64,000 nt of DNA from a virus. The notes under the pieces were generated by a model, which made no database searches, was not told the origin of the DNA, and worked only from the letters and a program-made list of their open reading frames with translations. This document shows, one piece after another, positions 44,258 through 51,935 of this stretch (position 1 is its first letter; each line of letters starts with the position of its first letter). The position numbers were made by a program, and so were the translations under genes. Where the stretch lies: IMG/VR virus record IMGVR_UViG_3300017613_001944, positions 18,212-82,211 of that record; one strand, 5' to 3'.

Positions 44258-45125
44258 TTTCCACGCTCCCTTTCTTCCGACGGATGTCTGCTACTACCAG
44301 GTCCCACTCTACTTGCTGGCCCAGTAGTCTAACCGCTGGACCAATGCTATCCTTGTCGGCAAAGTGGACGACTATGAAAGCATCCTCTCCATTCACGTTC
44401 ACACTGGCGTGACCAGGCTTGTCTCTCTGCTGTCGAAACTTGGTCCTCACCGCATCTCTCGTGGGGATCTTCTGTATTTCCTCGAGTACCTTTGCAATCC
44501 TCTTGGGCGATTGCTTCTCTTTCACCATCCCACGGATAGCGGATACCGCCTCCATTGTCTTGCCCAGGTGCTCCTTGGTGAGGTTGTCCTCAATGGCTAC
44601 GTCACCTGCATCCAGGTAGGGTACGATTTGTGACAGGGCTACCAACTCATAGAATCTACTGGTGCCCTGGATACCGGCATTCCTCATGAAGTCTTTGATG
44701 TCCTGCATCTTATCGGGGTACATCGCGGTGGGGGGATGGTATAACCATAGCTGCTCTCTTGCCACCTTGAGGACTACTGCTACTTGCATCTGACCAAGAC
44801 TGAGCTTGCGGTTCTCGATCTCGGTTAGCATATTCATTGCCACCTTGGATTGATATGTCCTCGCCTCAGCGTCTGGGTCATCAGCGGTGGCGGTGAGCTC
44901 TGCCTCTGCGGAGATCTCCAGATAGGTACGCTCTAGCTGTGTCATGCGTACTATTTCCTCTGCTGGCAGTTCTCCCATATCCACTTCTAAATACTCAGTA
45001 CCCCCTCCCATTCCTGCCGCCTTCTTCGCTTCCTTCTCACTATCGTATAAGATGGGTGCGTTGTCCTCATCCGTCAATGTCAGACCCTCAAAGTCAAAAG
45101 CATGCCATCTGTCAACCTTTACCAT
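44244..45125 (-). CDS. Hypothetical protein of replication operon
   Basis: A 293-residue mostly helical, acidic protein (NRKLSLGQMQVAVVLKVAREQLW...LTKEHLGKTMEAVSAIRGMVKEKQSPKRIAKVLEEI), with a C-terminal beta domain (HASVNVNGEDAFIVVHFADKDS). The central helices recall helix-turn-helix adaptor proteins such as ParB-type middle domains, but no ParB catalytic motif is visible. Lies between the nuclease and the helicase block. Confidence 0.55.
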   Translation of the reverse strand: MVKVDRWHAFDFEGLTLTDEDNAPILYDSEKEAKKAAGMGGGTEYLEVDMGELPAEEIVRMTQLERTYLEISAEAELTATADDPDAEARTYQSKVAMNMLTEIENRKLSLGQMQVAVVLKVAREQLWLYHPPTAMYPDKMQDIKDFMRNAGIQGTSRFYELVALSQIVPYLDAGDVAIEDNLTKEHLGKTMEAVSAIRGMVKEKQSPKRIAKVLEEIQKIPTRDAVRTKFRQQRDKPGHASVNVNGEDAFIVVHFADKDSIGPAVRLLGQQVEWDLVVADIRRKKGSVEIVIT

Positions 45126-45133
45126 AGCTCCTC

Positions 45134-45649
45134 CTATGTTGCTGGGTGTGTGTAAGGTACGGTGATCTTTCCGCCCTCGTAGACTAGCTTGTAGTGGTAG
45201 AACTGTGAGACAATATCGTATCGTACTATCGGGGATTCCTCTCCCTTCTTCAACCTAAAGGGGATTGACTTTTCGCCCAGGGATTCCACCTCTTTCCAGA
45301 AAATCCATGGCACAAGATAGGCTGCAACTAGCGTGTCTTTACTCTTCTGTTTGTCGATGATCCCCAGCCCAATGTAGGCTATCTCCTCTATCTTATCTAG
45401 CTTGTCCCTCTGGTCACTGGTGATACGCCCAAACGCAAATGACTTGGCATCCTTCAGCTTGAGAACCTTAGCCTCCATCGCCATACCCACTCCCTGCTCA
45501 CGAAGGAACAGGACATCGGGGACCCCGCTGGGCGGGACTATCAGGGTGCCGCACTTGTAGCACTTGGCGGCATCCCGTTGCTTGTACCATTCATACCCAT
45601 GCTCATGTAACCCGTGACAAATCTTCAGTCTGACAAACGCTTCGTCCAT
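45134..45649 (-). CDS. RecU/VRR-like resolvase or nuclease
   Basis: A 171-residue PD-(D/E)XK-type protein. GVPDVLFL...AMEAKVLKLKDAKSFAFGRITSDQRDKL gives the D, E-x-K and following Gln expected of RecU-like Holliday resolvases and VRR-NUC nucleases. An inserted CYKCG may bind zinc. ATG 45649 is chosen (AAGG 6 nt upstream); a GTG 13 codons earlier would extend it. It would process recombination intermediates made by RecA and Sak4. It follows the LexA-type regulator by overlap. Confidence 0.6.
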   Translation of the reverse strand: MDEAFVRLKICHGLHEHGYEWYKQRDAAKCYKCGTLIVPPSGVPDVLFLREQGVGMAMEAKVLKLKDAKSFAFGRITSDQRDKLDKIEEIAYIGLGIIDKQKSKDTLVAAYLVPWIFWKEVESLGEKSIPFRLKKGEESPIVRYDIVSQFYHYKLVYEGGKITVPYTHPAT

Positions 45650-45842
45650 TGACTGCCTTGTACCTTCGTGCACACCCCACCTCTCCACACTCTTCTACCA
45701 AGCCCTGCTCCTGCAACTTGAGGATGGTATGACGTGCACTACTTCGCCAATTGATCTCGTCCACTGCTTCTACTATCTCCGCCAGCGTCGGAGGCATTTG
45801 ATTCTTCTGCTGGTACTCCACCATAAACTGATATACTGACAT
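45603..45842 (-). CDS. LexA-type winged-helix regulator (no peptidase)
   Basis: A 79-residue protein: YQFMVEYQQKNQMPPTLAEIVEAVDEINWRSSARHTILKLQEQGLVEECGEVG corresponds to the LexA N-terminal winged helix-turn-helix (xPTxxEI...SxxxVxxHLxxLExKGxI). LexA's C-terminal Ser/Lys autoprotease is absent, so it would not self-cleave. It lies 20 nt behind a promoter carrying the ACTGTACA element, so autoregulation and control of the other three such promoters are plausible. GGGAGGGAAGT precedes the ATG. Confidence 0.65.
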   Translation of the reverse strand: MSVYQFMVEYQQKNQMPPTLAEIVEAVDEINWRSSARHTILKLQEQGLVEECGEVGCARRYKAVNGRSVCQTEDLSRVT

Positions 45843-45862
45843 ACTTCCCTCCCATTTTGTAC

Positions 45863-45891
45863 AGTATATCATAGGGAGAAATGAATGTCAA
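45863..45891 (-). promoter_or_regulatory. Promoter with TGTACA operator (regulator operon)
   Basis: Perfect TTGACA (45891-45886), 17-bp spacer and TATACT (45868-45863) on the - strand, followed by GTACAAAATGGGAGG. The region from -10 to +5 is identical in core to the promoter at 33903. The -35 overlaps the stop of the upstream gene. Drives the LexA-type gene and likely the nuclease-to-helicase operon. Confidence 0.8.
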
Positions 45892-46232
45892 CACTTGGCA
45901 GTATCCTTTGGTACCTCGACACCGTATTTCTTTTGCAGCTCCTCACAGAACTCAGTAAGCTCAATAGCTATTTTATCTCTTGTCTCAGTCCTCCCTTCCG
46001 GCAGCGAGAATATTACTCTAATCACAGGCCACTTATCAGCGCCGCCAAAAGATTCCTTTCCGCTGCCGTTGTAATGGTAGATGGCGGAGACTCGAATGCC
46101 GTTACTGCTCAGGTGTCCAGGCCCTGCCGCCCACGCAGGGAGATCATAGTAGTATCTGTCTGGTATGTCTTCCCATTCTGGTGGGTGTGTTTCTACACTA
46201 TATTTTCGCTCGTACTGTTTGATGTATGTCAT
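45888..46232 (-). CDS. Hypothetical protein
   Basis: A 114-residue alpha/beta protein with GGAGGTAGC upstream (YIKQYERKYSVETHPPEWEDIPDRYYYDLPAW...KWPVIRVIFSLPEGRTETRDKIAIELTEFCEELQ). A beta sheet with a C-terminal helix. No family recognised. Confidence 0.5.
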   Translation of the reverse strand: MTYIKQYERKYSVETHPPEWEDIPDRYYYDLPAWAAGPGHLSSNGIRVSAIYHYNGSGKESFGGADKWPVIRVIFSLPEGRTETRDKIAIELTEFCEELQKKYGVEVPKDTAKC

Positions 46233-46244
46233 GCTACCTCCACG

Positions 46245-46718
46245 TCAACGGTACTTTTCTAGTGGGTCTTTTTCGTACTCAGCTATTTTCTCTAATAGCT
46301 TCACTCTTCTTGCGCCGATAGTTCCAACTGGTGCTCTTCCAAAAAGATGGTTGGGCCATCCGTTATACGTCTCTGGCCCTGTGCGAAATACGTCTTGGAA
46401 TGTTGCATCGTTCCACATCACACACATTCTCTTGGCGGTATGGTTTATGCCACGGTAGTGCAGGGCGGTTAGCCACTTCACCTCTGTCACTCCCTCCATT
46501 TTGACAGTCCATAGCTCCCATGGGAGAGTGTCCAACATCTTCACCCAGTCAAGCACATAGTCCATACTTACTGCCTCTTTGTTAAAGCAGATTATTGGTC
46601 CATATTTTCCCTCAATCCATCGCCCCTTTCTATACCAAACTGCCCACCTTTCCTCCGGCATCATAAGTGACATTCGCCTTCCCTCATAGATCGACACCAG
46701 CTTGAATGCTGTATTCAT
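46245..46718 (-). CDS. Hypothetical protein, paralogue of the 47389 gene
   Basis: A 157-residue Trp-rich protein that clearly shares ancestry with the 47389 gene: both have xTAxKLVSxxxxxR at the N-terminus, GPIxCFxx near residue 40, WELWxVxxExVTxVxW in the middle and GTIGARRxxLLE at the end. Function unknown. GGAGGTGAC precedes the ATG. Confidence 0.55.
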   Translation of the reverse strand: MNTAFKLVSIYEGRRMSLMMPEERWAVWYRKGRWIEGKYGPIICFNKEAVSMDYVLDWVKMLDTLPWELWTVKMEGVTEVKWLTALHYRGINHTAKRMCVMWNDATFQDVFRTGPETYNGWPNHLFGRAPVGTIGARRVKLLEKIAEYEKDPLEKYR

Positions 46719-46719
46719 G

Positions 46720-47388
46720 TCACCTCCACGTCCAGAGTAGACCCAGCCGTAATTCCTTTCTCTCTAGCGGGTGGAACCCCAGTATCCTGTTGAAGAACCA
46801 ATAGGCACAGTCAATGTAGCCATCCGAGTATCTGTAGAATGTGTTGTATAGATGCTTGTCATCTAGTCTGCGTTGATACTCACTCACCATGTGCGGGTAT
46901 GGCACAGTAACTCCAGCCTTGCTTGCCTTCCACCAGTAGGCATCCTCTGCGGCGTTGTCTTCTGTCTCCACTTGGGGAATTTCTATAAAGGACGATCTAG
47001 TATGGTACTCGGGGTGGATGGCGGCTAGTGCCCATAGGCAGTCGTGGTCATAGGGCAACTGCCTCAGTACATAGAACGCCCAACCCGGTATACCGTACTC
47101 ATTATCGAACTCGAGATAGTCGTCCACTCTCCTGGGGCAGTGGTTAAAACCATTCGCCATCCAGAGGTACATGTCCCAACGGAACTTCTCGCTGTTCTCC
47201 TTATCCGCTTTGTATTCCTTGTGTGATCTGTCCATCTCCTCTTCGCTGGGACCAAATACAGGCTTGTTCCTTGTACCCTCTGGTAGATACCAGCGCTCAT
47301 CTGTTATTGTGCACTTGCCTTCCTTCTCGTGGTAATTGTGCAGTAGCTTCAGCCCAACTACAAAGCTGAGTCGTGGTCTAATTCCCAT
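46720..47388 (-). CDS. Hypothetical aromatic-rich protein
   Basis: A 222-residue protein rich in Trp, Tyr and Arg (KFRWDMYLWMANGFNHCPRRVDDYLEF...HLYNTFYRYSDGYIDCAYWFFNRILGFH). Lies between two paralogues, and starts within 1 nt of the upstream stop. No recognised motif. Confidence 0.5.
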   Translation of the reverse strand: MGIRPRLSFVVGLKLLHNYHEKEGKCTITDERWYLPEGTRNKPVFGPSEEEMDRSHKEYKADKENSEKFRWDMYLWMANGFNHCPRRVDDYLEFDNEYGIPGWAFYVLRQLPYDHDCLWALAAIHPEYHTRSSFIEIPQVETEDNAAEDAYWWKASKAGVTVPYPHMVSEYQRRLDDKHLYNTFYRYSDGYIDCAYWFFNRILGFHPLERKELRLGLLWTWR

Positions 47389-47886
47389 CTAGGTATAGCT
47401 CCTGACTGGCTTCTGAACCCTCTCCAGCAACCTAATCCTCTTAGCTCCTATTGTTCCGTCTGGTGGTTCCCCAAATTGCCAGTATCCCAGTGGCCCTGTC
47501 CAGTTCCCTGCGTTGTGATATGTATTGAAAGCCGTCTTCTTGAACAGTTCGTCACTCCATAAGATTTCCATTCTCTCGGTAAATCTCTTCTCATCATATA
47601 GATCCATCACCAAAACCCAGTCAACTGTTACCGGCTCCTCTATCTCGACAATCCACAGCTCCCACGCAATATTGCCGTATTCCTCTTTCCATCCCTTACG
47701 TATCTTTTTTGCCCAGCCCCACACCCCCCAGCTTGATCTTATATCTCTATCAAAGCAAAGAATGGGGCCAACACCACTCTCCGTCCACTCTTCTGTACTA
47801 TATTCCAGTGCCCACTCCTGGTCTGGAGTAACAAACGATTTGCGTTTGTCGCCCACCAGTGATACTAACTTGTACGCCGTTAACAT
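47389..47886 (-). CDS. Hypothetical protein, paralogue of the 46245 gene
   Basis: A 165-residue relative of the 46245 gene with an inserted GVWGWAKKIRKGWKEEY segment. It retains the shared CFDRD, AWELWIVEIEEPVTVDW and GTIGAKRIRLLERV stretches. The duplication flanks the 46720 gene. Function unknown. Confidence 0.55.
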   Translation of the reverse strand: MLTAYKLVSLVGDKRKSFVTPDQEWALEYSTEEWTESGVGPILCFDRDIRSSWGVWGWAKKIRKGWKEEYGNIAWELWIVEIEEPVTVDWVLVMDLYDEKRFTERMEILWSDELFKKTAFNTYHNAGNWTGPLGYWQFGEPPDGTIGAKRIRLLERVQKPVRSYT

Positions 47887-47887
47887 T

Positions 47888-49159
47888 TTATTTCCTCACT
47901 GCATACGATACGATGATCCCACCGGCAATCTCTGCAATCTTATTGGCTATGTCATCGCCGGGACCTGCGCCCTCTGCGTGGGCCATCTCATGTAGCAGGA
48001 TAGCTACTGCCTTAGCGCGGTTATCTTCCCGTAACTGGGTGAAAGAGATCCTCACATTTCCCTTGCGCTCCTGCCCTAGGATATTATCCTCCAGCACATA
48101 GGCGTCCACCTTCCCGCCGAAACCCGCCCTGTTAGCCAGTCTCCTCAACATATTCAAGGTGCGCTTGTGAGAAGTGTCTAGCTTCTTATCAGGGATGAAC
48201 ACCTTCTTGTTACCCTGCATCTCTTGGATGTACTGTCCATCGGTACCCACTGCCTCAATGACAGCAGCCTCTAGTGCGTGGCCTATTCTCACCGGCTTGG
48301 CACCTATGTGCTCTGCCATGTCAGCAGCAGATTTGTCTGTCTCAACCACTGCCCACTTGCCGTGTACCCGCTTGAATGCCAACTCAAAGGATGCACGATT
48401 GGTCACTTTATGTGAGCCTACCTGTGCGCCATTCTCTGCACAGCCATCGTCAACTGCTATGAAGAAGCGCTCTAGCAGATCCACATCTGTGACAGAGGCC
48501 CATATCTTCCCGGCTTCCCAGTTTACATTCCATCCACTGACAACGCCTCTGTCCCGATTCATCTCGGCGTCGATCAGGTTGTACCCAAAGTGATAGGGGT
48601 TGCCGTAGCCCTTGGCCTTCTGTACCCACACACTCTTGACGAAGATATCGGGATCGTCCTGCTCTAGTACAGAGCGCCCATACACATCGGTGTATAGAAT
48701 ACGGGGATCTCCAGGTCTAATGAATCTGTCCCCATAGGTGGGATGCTCCCAGCCCTTAATGGTGAGCACAGTCTCGAAAGTCTCCTCTTTCCCGTTCTCC
48801 CACACTATCTTGAAGACATCCTCACCCTCCAGTGTTGCTGGCTCGTTCCACAGTATCCTAGTCCCACTGCGAATCTCTGCGCGCAGTCCCATACGGGTCA
48901 GCATCAACAGGGCTAGCTTCAGGCCCTCACCAAACTGCCCAACAGCATTCTCTTTCTTCTCCGACACACCAAGTAGCAGGTGTCTGATTGCCAAGCCCTC
49001 ACCCAGACTCCTAATGGTGAGCACATCGCCGGAGAGATTGATCGTAAAGTTGGGGTCTTCATCCAGAGCATTGGTTACTAGCTCTCTAACAATGAACCAC
49101 GCCTGGTCATCGACGTGGTCCATATACTCCATAGTGATCGGATACAATAACTCAGGCAT
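47888..49159 (-). CDS. GHKL ATPase fused to HExxH metallopeptidase-like domain
   Basis: A 423-residue protein. Residues 1-100 carry the GHKL/HATPase fold: N-box E26-LVTN30-ALDED, a degenerate G1 (SLGEGLAI at 51-58, Asp replaced by Ser), and G2 GQFGEGLK (74-81) after VSEKKENA. Residues about 385-400 carry HEMAH (390-394), a zincin HExxH helix in AVAILLHEMAHAEGAG. The domain pair recalls Hsp90/MORC-like ATPases joined to a zinc hydrolase. Function unknown; host-protein remodelling or anti-defence is inference. AAAGGAGTAGC precedes the ATG. Confidence 0.65.
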   Translation of the reverse strand: MPELLYPITMEYMDHVDDQAWFIVRELVTNALDEDPNFTINLSGDVLTIRSLGEGLAIRHLLLGVSEKKENAVGQFGEGLKLALLMLTRMGLRAEIRSGTRILWNEPATLEGEDVFKIVWENGKEETFETVLTIKGWEHPTYGDRFIRPGDPRILYTDVYGRSVLEQDDPDIFVKSVWVQKAKGYGNPYHFGYNLIDAEMNRDRGVVSGWNVNWEAGKIWASVTDVDLLERFFIAVDDGCAENGAQVGSHKVTNRASFELAFKRVHGKWAVVETDKSAADMAEHIGAKPVRIGHALEAAVIEAVGTDGQYIQEMQGNKKVFIPDKKLDTSHKRTLNMLRRLANRAGFGGKVDAYVLEDNILGQERKGNVRISFTQLREDNRAKAVAILLHEMAHAEGAGPGDDIANKIAEIAGGIIVSYAVRK

Positions 49160-49171
49160 TGCTACTCCTTT

Positions 49172-49399
49172 CTAGTCCCCTATCACAATGAGACGCCGGG
49201 GGAAATAGATATGCTTCACTGCGCTCTCTTTAAACGTGATCTCAAAATCAGCTTTGATACTTGCTATAGTGTCCTTGACACTCCATAGTCCAGATGGGCA
49301 GTTTACTAGAGGCCCATAGAACAGCCCCTTGCTAGTGTATAACGCCACGACTCGGTACTTATCATGTTCTATCTGCTTGAGCTCATCATGCACAGACAC
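49172..49399 (-). CDS. Hypothetical protein
   Basis: A 75-residue alpha/beta protein with GTG start overlapping the upstream TAG (KYRVVALYTSKGLFYGPLVNCPSG...KESAVKHIYFPRRLIVIGD). A small beta sheet. Unrecognised. Confidence 0.5.
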   Translation of the reverse strand: MSVHDELKQIEHDKYRVVALYTSKGLFYGPLVNCPSGLWSVKDTIASIKADFEITFKESAVKHIYFPRRLIVIGD

Positions 49400-49569
49400 T
49401 ACCAGCCTCCTCTAGCTTCAGCTATACCAACTGCCATGTGGTTACAGTAGATGTCATAACAGATCTCGCATAGGGTAGTACCGTCTTCCAGCTCATAGTA
49501 TTTCATTGGGCACTCTCTTACTTCATCTTTCAATGACTCGGTTCCACACTCCTCGCAGTGAAACTCCAC
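49399..49569 (-). CDS. Zinc-ribbon microprotein
   Basis: A 56-residue acidic protein with GTG start and AAAGGAGAGG upstream. CEEC...CP...CEIC...C (HCEECGTESLK, TLCEICYDIYC) suggests zinc binding. The stop overlaps the next gene's GTG. Confidence 0.5.
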   Translation of the reverse strand: MEFHCEECGTESLKDEVRECPMKYYELEDGTTLCEICYDIYCNHMAVGIAEARGGW

Positions 49570-49571
49570 AG

Positions 49572-49715
49572 CTAGTCCTCTCCTTTCACCCTCTTTCCAA
49601 GGCCAACCAATCTATTACCCAGACCAACCAACCCACCTCCAACCATCGACCTGAACGTGGACATGCCTGTGATAACTATACTTCTCCAAGTGGACATTCC
49701 TTCTGGTTCATTCAT
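49572..49715 (-). CDS. Small Gly-rich protein
   Basis: A 47-residue Gly/Val/Arg peptide (STFRSMVGGGLVGLGNRLVGLGKRVKGED), perhaps amphipathic. ATG overlaps the upstream TAA (TAATG). Its end supplies the next gene's AAAGGAGAGG site. Confidence 0.4.
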   Translation of the reverse strand: MNEPEGMSTWRSIVITGMSTFRSMVGGGLVGLGNRLVGLGKRVKGED

Positions 49716-49846
49716 TACTCTGTCTCCTTGCTAAATTTTTCTATAACGGCTATCGACATCTTGTGCATTATATACATGAATGGAAAGCACAAGGCTATCC
49801 CCATTACCAGGGCAGCCACTTCTCTTGTGCCTATACTGCTGGGCAT
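49715..49846 (-). CDS. Membrane microprotein
   Basis: A 43-residue peptide with one transmembrane helix (EVAALVMGIALCFPFMYIMHKM) and a charged end. ATG at 49846 lies within the end of the preceding microprotein gene, so coupling replaces a strong ribosome site. Confidence 0.45.
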   Translation of the reverse strand: MPSSIGTREVAALVMGIALCFPFMYIMHKMSIAVIEKFSKETE

Positions 49847-49959
49847 CCGGCTGCTATCTCTGCAAGCTTGATGACCAGAGCGACCAACATCATGAGTCCC
49901 AAGAGCCCAAATATCAAGCACCCTTCTATGTTTTCATTAAGCACTTCCCAGAATCCCAT
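49831..49959 (-). CDS. Membrane microprotein
   Basis: A 42-residue peptide with one transmembrane helix (GCLIFGLLGLMMLVALVIKLAEI). AAGGAGATAGC precedes its ATG, just downstream of a strong leader hairpin. First gene behind the promoter at 50062-50090. Confidence 0.55.
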   Translation of the reverse strand: MGFWEVLNENIEGCLIFGLLGLMMLVALVIKLAEIAAGCPAV

Positions 49960-49980
49960 CGCTATCTCCTTATAAGAGTG

Positions 49981-50009
49981 GGGGCAGTGGCCCCCATGAC
50001 CACTGCCCC
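49981..50009 (-). promoter_or_regulatory. Leader hairpin before membrane microproteins
   Basis: A perfect 10-bp stem (GGGGCAGTGG at 49981-49990, CCACTGCCCC at 50000-50009) ends about 10 nt before the ribosome site of the 49831 gene. There is no T run, so regulation of translation or RNA stability is more likely than termination. A second inverted repeat lies at 50023-50062. Confidence 0.55.
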
Positions 50010-50061
50010 GCTATTAAGTTGTACTCCCGACTCCCCGTGAACCGACCTAGCTTGTCGGGAG

Positions 50062-50090
50062 TGAATAGCAGTACCCGAAGGCACTGTCAA
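50062..50090 (-). promoter_or_regulatory. Promoter overlapped by inverted repeat
   Basis: TTGACA (50090-50085), 17-bp spacer, TATTCA (50067-50062) on the - strand. Its -10 to start region is one arm of a 9-bp inverted repeat (ACTCCCGAC at 50023-50031 with GTCGGGAGT at 50054-50062), flanked by GCTATT/AATAGC, which could be an operator. No TGTACA core here. Confidence 0.6.
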
Positions 50091-50121
50091 TTCCGTCTTA
50101 CTTGTTGTTGTCTGGCGTTCA

Positions 50122-50526
50122 TCAGAGCTCACTTCTGAGCTCATTCCAATCTATTTGCTGAGTCTCGTACTCGTGCGGATTGCCCTTTATCATTGCACGA
50201 AAGCTAAAGTACTCACTTGATATCTTTATGATCGAGTAGTCTGTATACAGCTCATGTGCATCCGGTGCCGGGTCTTCTAACATTATGTCCCATCCTGAAT
50301 CACTGTCCACAGACTCCTCAAGATCTTCAGGCATGTCATCGCAGAATACAGGCAAGCAATAGAAGTATTCTATACAGTAAAAGTCACCATCTGTATCTGC
50401 TAAGAACTTGACTAGGCCCATCTGTTTTTCTATCCAGTCTACTAGGCGATCTCCAATACAAAACTTGGCAAACCGTGGACCACCATCTGGCCCCCACACC
50501 CTTGTCACTACCCACTTATAACTCAT
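50122..50526 (-). CDS. Hypothetical acidic protein
   Basis: A 134-residue protein, ATG at 50526 overlapping the upstream TAA. Beta N-terminus (KWVVTRVWGPDGGPRFAKFCIGD), then a strongly acidic middle (DDMPEDLEESVDSDSG) and a beta end. Negative charge could mimic DNA; this is inference. Unrecognised. Confidence 0.5.
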   Translation of the reverse strand: MSYKWVVTRVWGPDGGPRFAKFCIGDRLVDWIEKQMGLVKFLADTDGDFYCIEYFYCLPVFCDDMPEDLEESVDSDSGWDIMLEDPAPDAHELYTDYSIIKISSEYFSFRAMIKGNPHEYETQQIDWNELRSEL

Positions 50527-50783
50527 TAGTGTGAACACTCCTCTCTATGACAGATGCTGCACCGATACCTGTATGAAATCACAGGCTCATCGGGTGAGCA
50601 GTCATCACAGGTAAACAGTGCTGGCTCAAAGCTATCGAACTTCTCACGGAACACCCATAACAGGACATAGAACTCTTTGCCACACACCTCGCAGGTGACA
50701 GGGACTTGCCCCACCTCTTCGTGGTCGTCAGGGTGATTATCATAATCTAGTTCTGCGTTGGATCTAGCTGACAGATATGACAT
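50526..50783 (-). CDS. Zinc-ribbon protein
   Basis: An 85-residue protein with two zinc sites: CEVCGKEF...CDDC (residues about 31-62) and CSICHREECSH at the C-terminus. ATG overlaps the upstream TGA. Probable protein or nucleic-acid adaptor; function unknown. Confidence 0.55.
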   Translation of the reverse strand: MSYLSARSNAELDYDNHPDDHEEVGQVPVTCEVCGKEFYVLLWVFREKFDSFEPALFTCDDCSPDEPVISYRYRCSICHREECSH

Positions 50784-50932
50784 CAGTCTTCCTCGTATGG
50801 ATCTTGTCCAGAGATTATCTTAGCCATAGCACGGAAGGCACCTGCCTCATTGTGCTGTCTGAAGGCTGCAAGCACCACTGTCACGACGAATCCGAACGCC
50901 AGTGAGAAGCCACACAACTCAATTGTCTTCAT
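50783..50932 (-). CDS. Membrane microprotein
   Basis: A 49-residue protein with one transmembrane helix (LCGFSLAFGFVVTVVLAAF) and a basic then acidic tail. AGAAAT precedes ATG; stop overlaps the next start (TGATG). Confidence 0.5.
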   Translation of the reverse strand: MKTIELCGFSLAFGFVVTVVLAAFRQHNEAGAFRAMAKIISGQDPYEED

Positions 50933-51143
50933 ATTTCTCCAGGCAGCTACTCAGTTCGTCTCTGAATGCCACTAGCACGTCTATGAACTCGGGGAGGATG
51001 TCGTGCCTGATCTTAAACTCTGATCCAGTGACACTTACTGTTATGTCTGTTGGCTTTCCATCAGTTACCACCGTCTCTGCCTTTATAGGTCTGCCCTCTG
51101 CGCCGACATAGACTGTCTCACTTATGATTCTTGTTACCTTCAT
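50919..51143 (-). CDS. Hypothetical small protein
   Basis: A 74-residue beta-rich protein (TRIISETVYVGAEGRPIKAETVVTDGKPTDITVSVTGSEFKIRHDI) with a C-terminal helix. ATG 51143 follows GGGAGAGAG. Unrecognised. Confidence 0.5.
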   Translation of the reverse strand: MKVTRIISETVYVGAEGRPIKAETVVTDGKPTDITVSVTGSEFKIRHDILPEFIDVLVAFRDELSSCLEKYEDN

Positions 51144-51154
51144 CTCTCTCCCTT

Positions 51155-51925
51155 CTAGTTGCACTCTAGGTGGATACTGTCCACAATGAAATCCTCATGC
51201 TTGAGAGGCCAGTTGGTCCTCACTTCCAGTATCCATATCACACTACCCACTGCTGGTACCTCTGGGCTCTCGACCCTGTACCATACCGGCTGTAGCCCAT
51301 TGCCGTAGCCCTCAGCCCACTCACCCCAGTTGACGTTATCATCTGGGGGATTGAGGAAGCCGTGATCTGATATGCCAATCCTCACGCGCATGTGAGAATC
51401 GAGCAAGGGTGTTTCACAGTCATCGCCTAGCGGCGGGGCAAAGGGTTTCTCTGAGCACTGAGAGAACCAGGATGAGAACTCTGCTGTTACTTTACAGGAC
51501 TTTGTAACTGCCAGCAGAGATTGCTCGGGGCCAAGTCTGATCCTTTGCATGATACCCGCTTGCTGACATCTCCAGAACGTGAACCAATGGAGGCTCCAGT
51601 CCCCGGTGAATACCCTCTCCTCCGCGCTCTCCCATTTCATCTCCGGCTGACCAGTGGACCACGGTGGACAGATGTTGTAGTTATCTGATATCCACCAGGC
51701 AGTGATCCCGTTGATGGGCCTCACCTCTTGGGGACATACCCAGTGCATCCCGAACTTATCCCAGTACTGGCAATTCCCTGGCTTGTCGTTGTTCTCTAGC
51801 TCCCCATTCAGGAGATAGGTAATGGTGGTCGGTGCCACAAAATACCCGTGCTCCTGAGTGTCGTCGGCAAACGATATACACATACCCGCCGCCAACAGTA
51901 TCAATACAGTCAAGACTATCTTCAT
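51155..51925 (-). CDS. Predicted secreted protein with Sec signal peptide
   Basis: A 256-residue protein, ATG 51925 behind AAAGGAGAC. Residues 1-20 (KIVLTVLILLAAGMCISFA) are a Sec signal peptide, with cleavage likely after SFA. The mature part has about 10 cysteines, fitting disulphides, and a Trp/Pro-rich beta sandwich (WSLHWFTFWRCQQAGIMQRIRL...HMRVRIGISDHGF) like carbohydrate-binding domains. A phage early-region protein exported from the cell could modify the surface or block superinfection; inference. Confidence 0.6.
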   Translation of the reverse strand: MKIVLTVLILLAAGMCISFADDTQEHGYFVAPTTITYLLNGELENNDKPGNCQYWDKFGMHWVCPQEVRPINGITAWWISDNYNICPPWSTGQPEMKWESAEERVFTGDWSLHWFTFWRCQQAGIMQRIRLGPEQSLLAVTKSCKVTAEFSSWFSQCSEKPFAPPLGDDCETPLLDSHMRVRIGISDHGFLNPPDDNVNWGEWAEGYGNGLQPVWYRVESPEVPAVGSVIWILEVRTNWPLKHEDFIVDSIHLECN

Positions 51926-51935
51926 AGTGTCTCCT

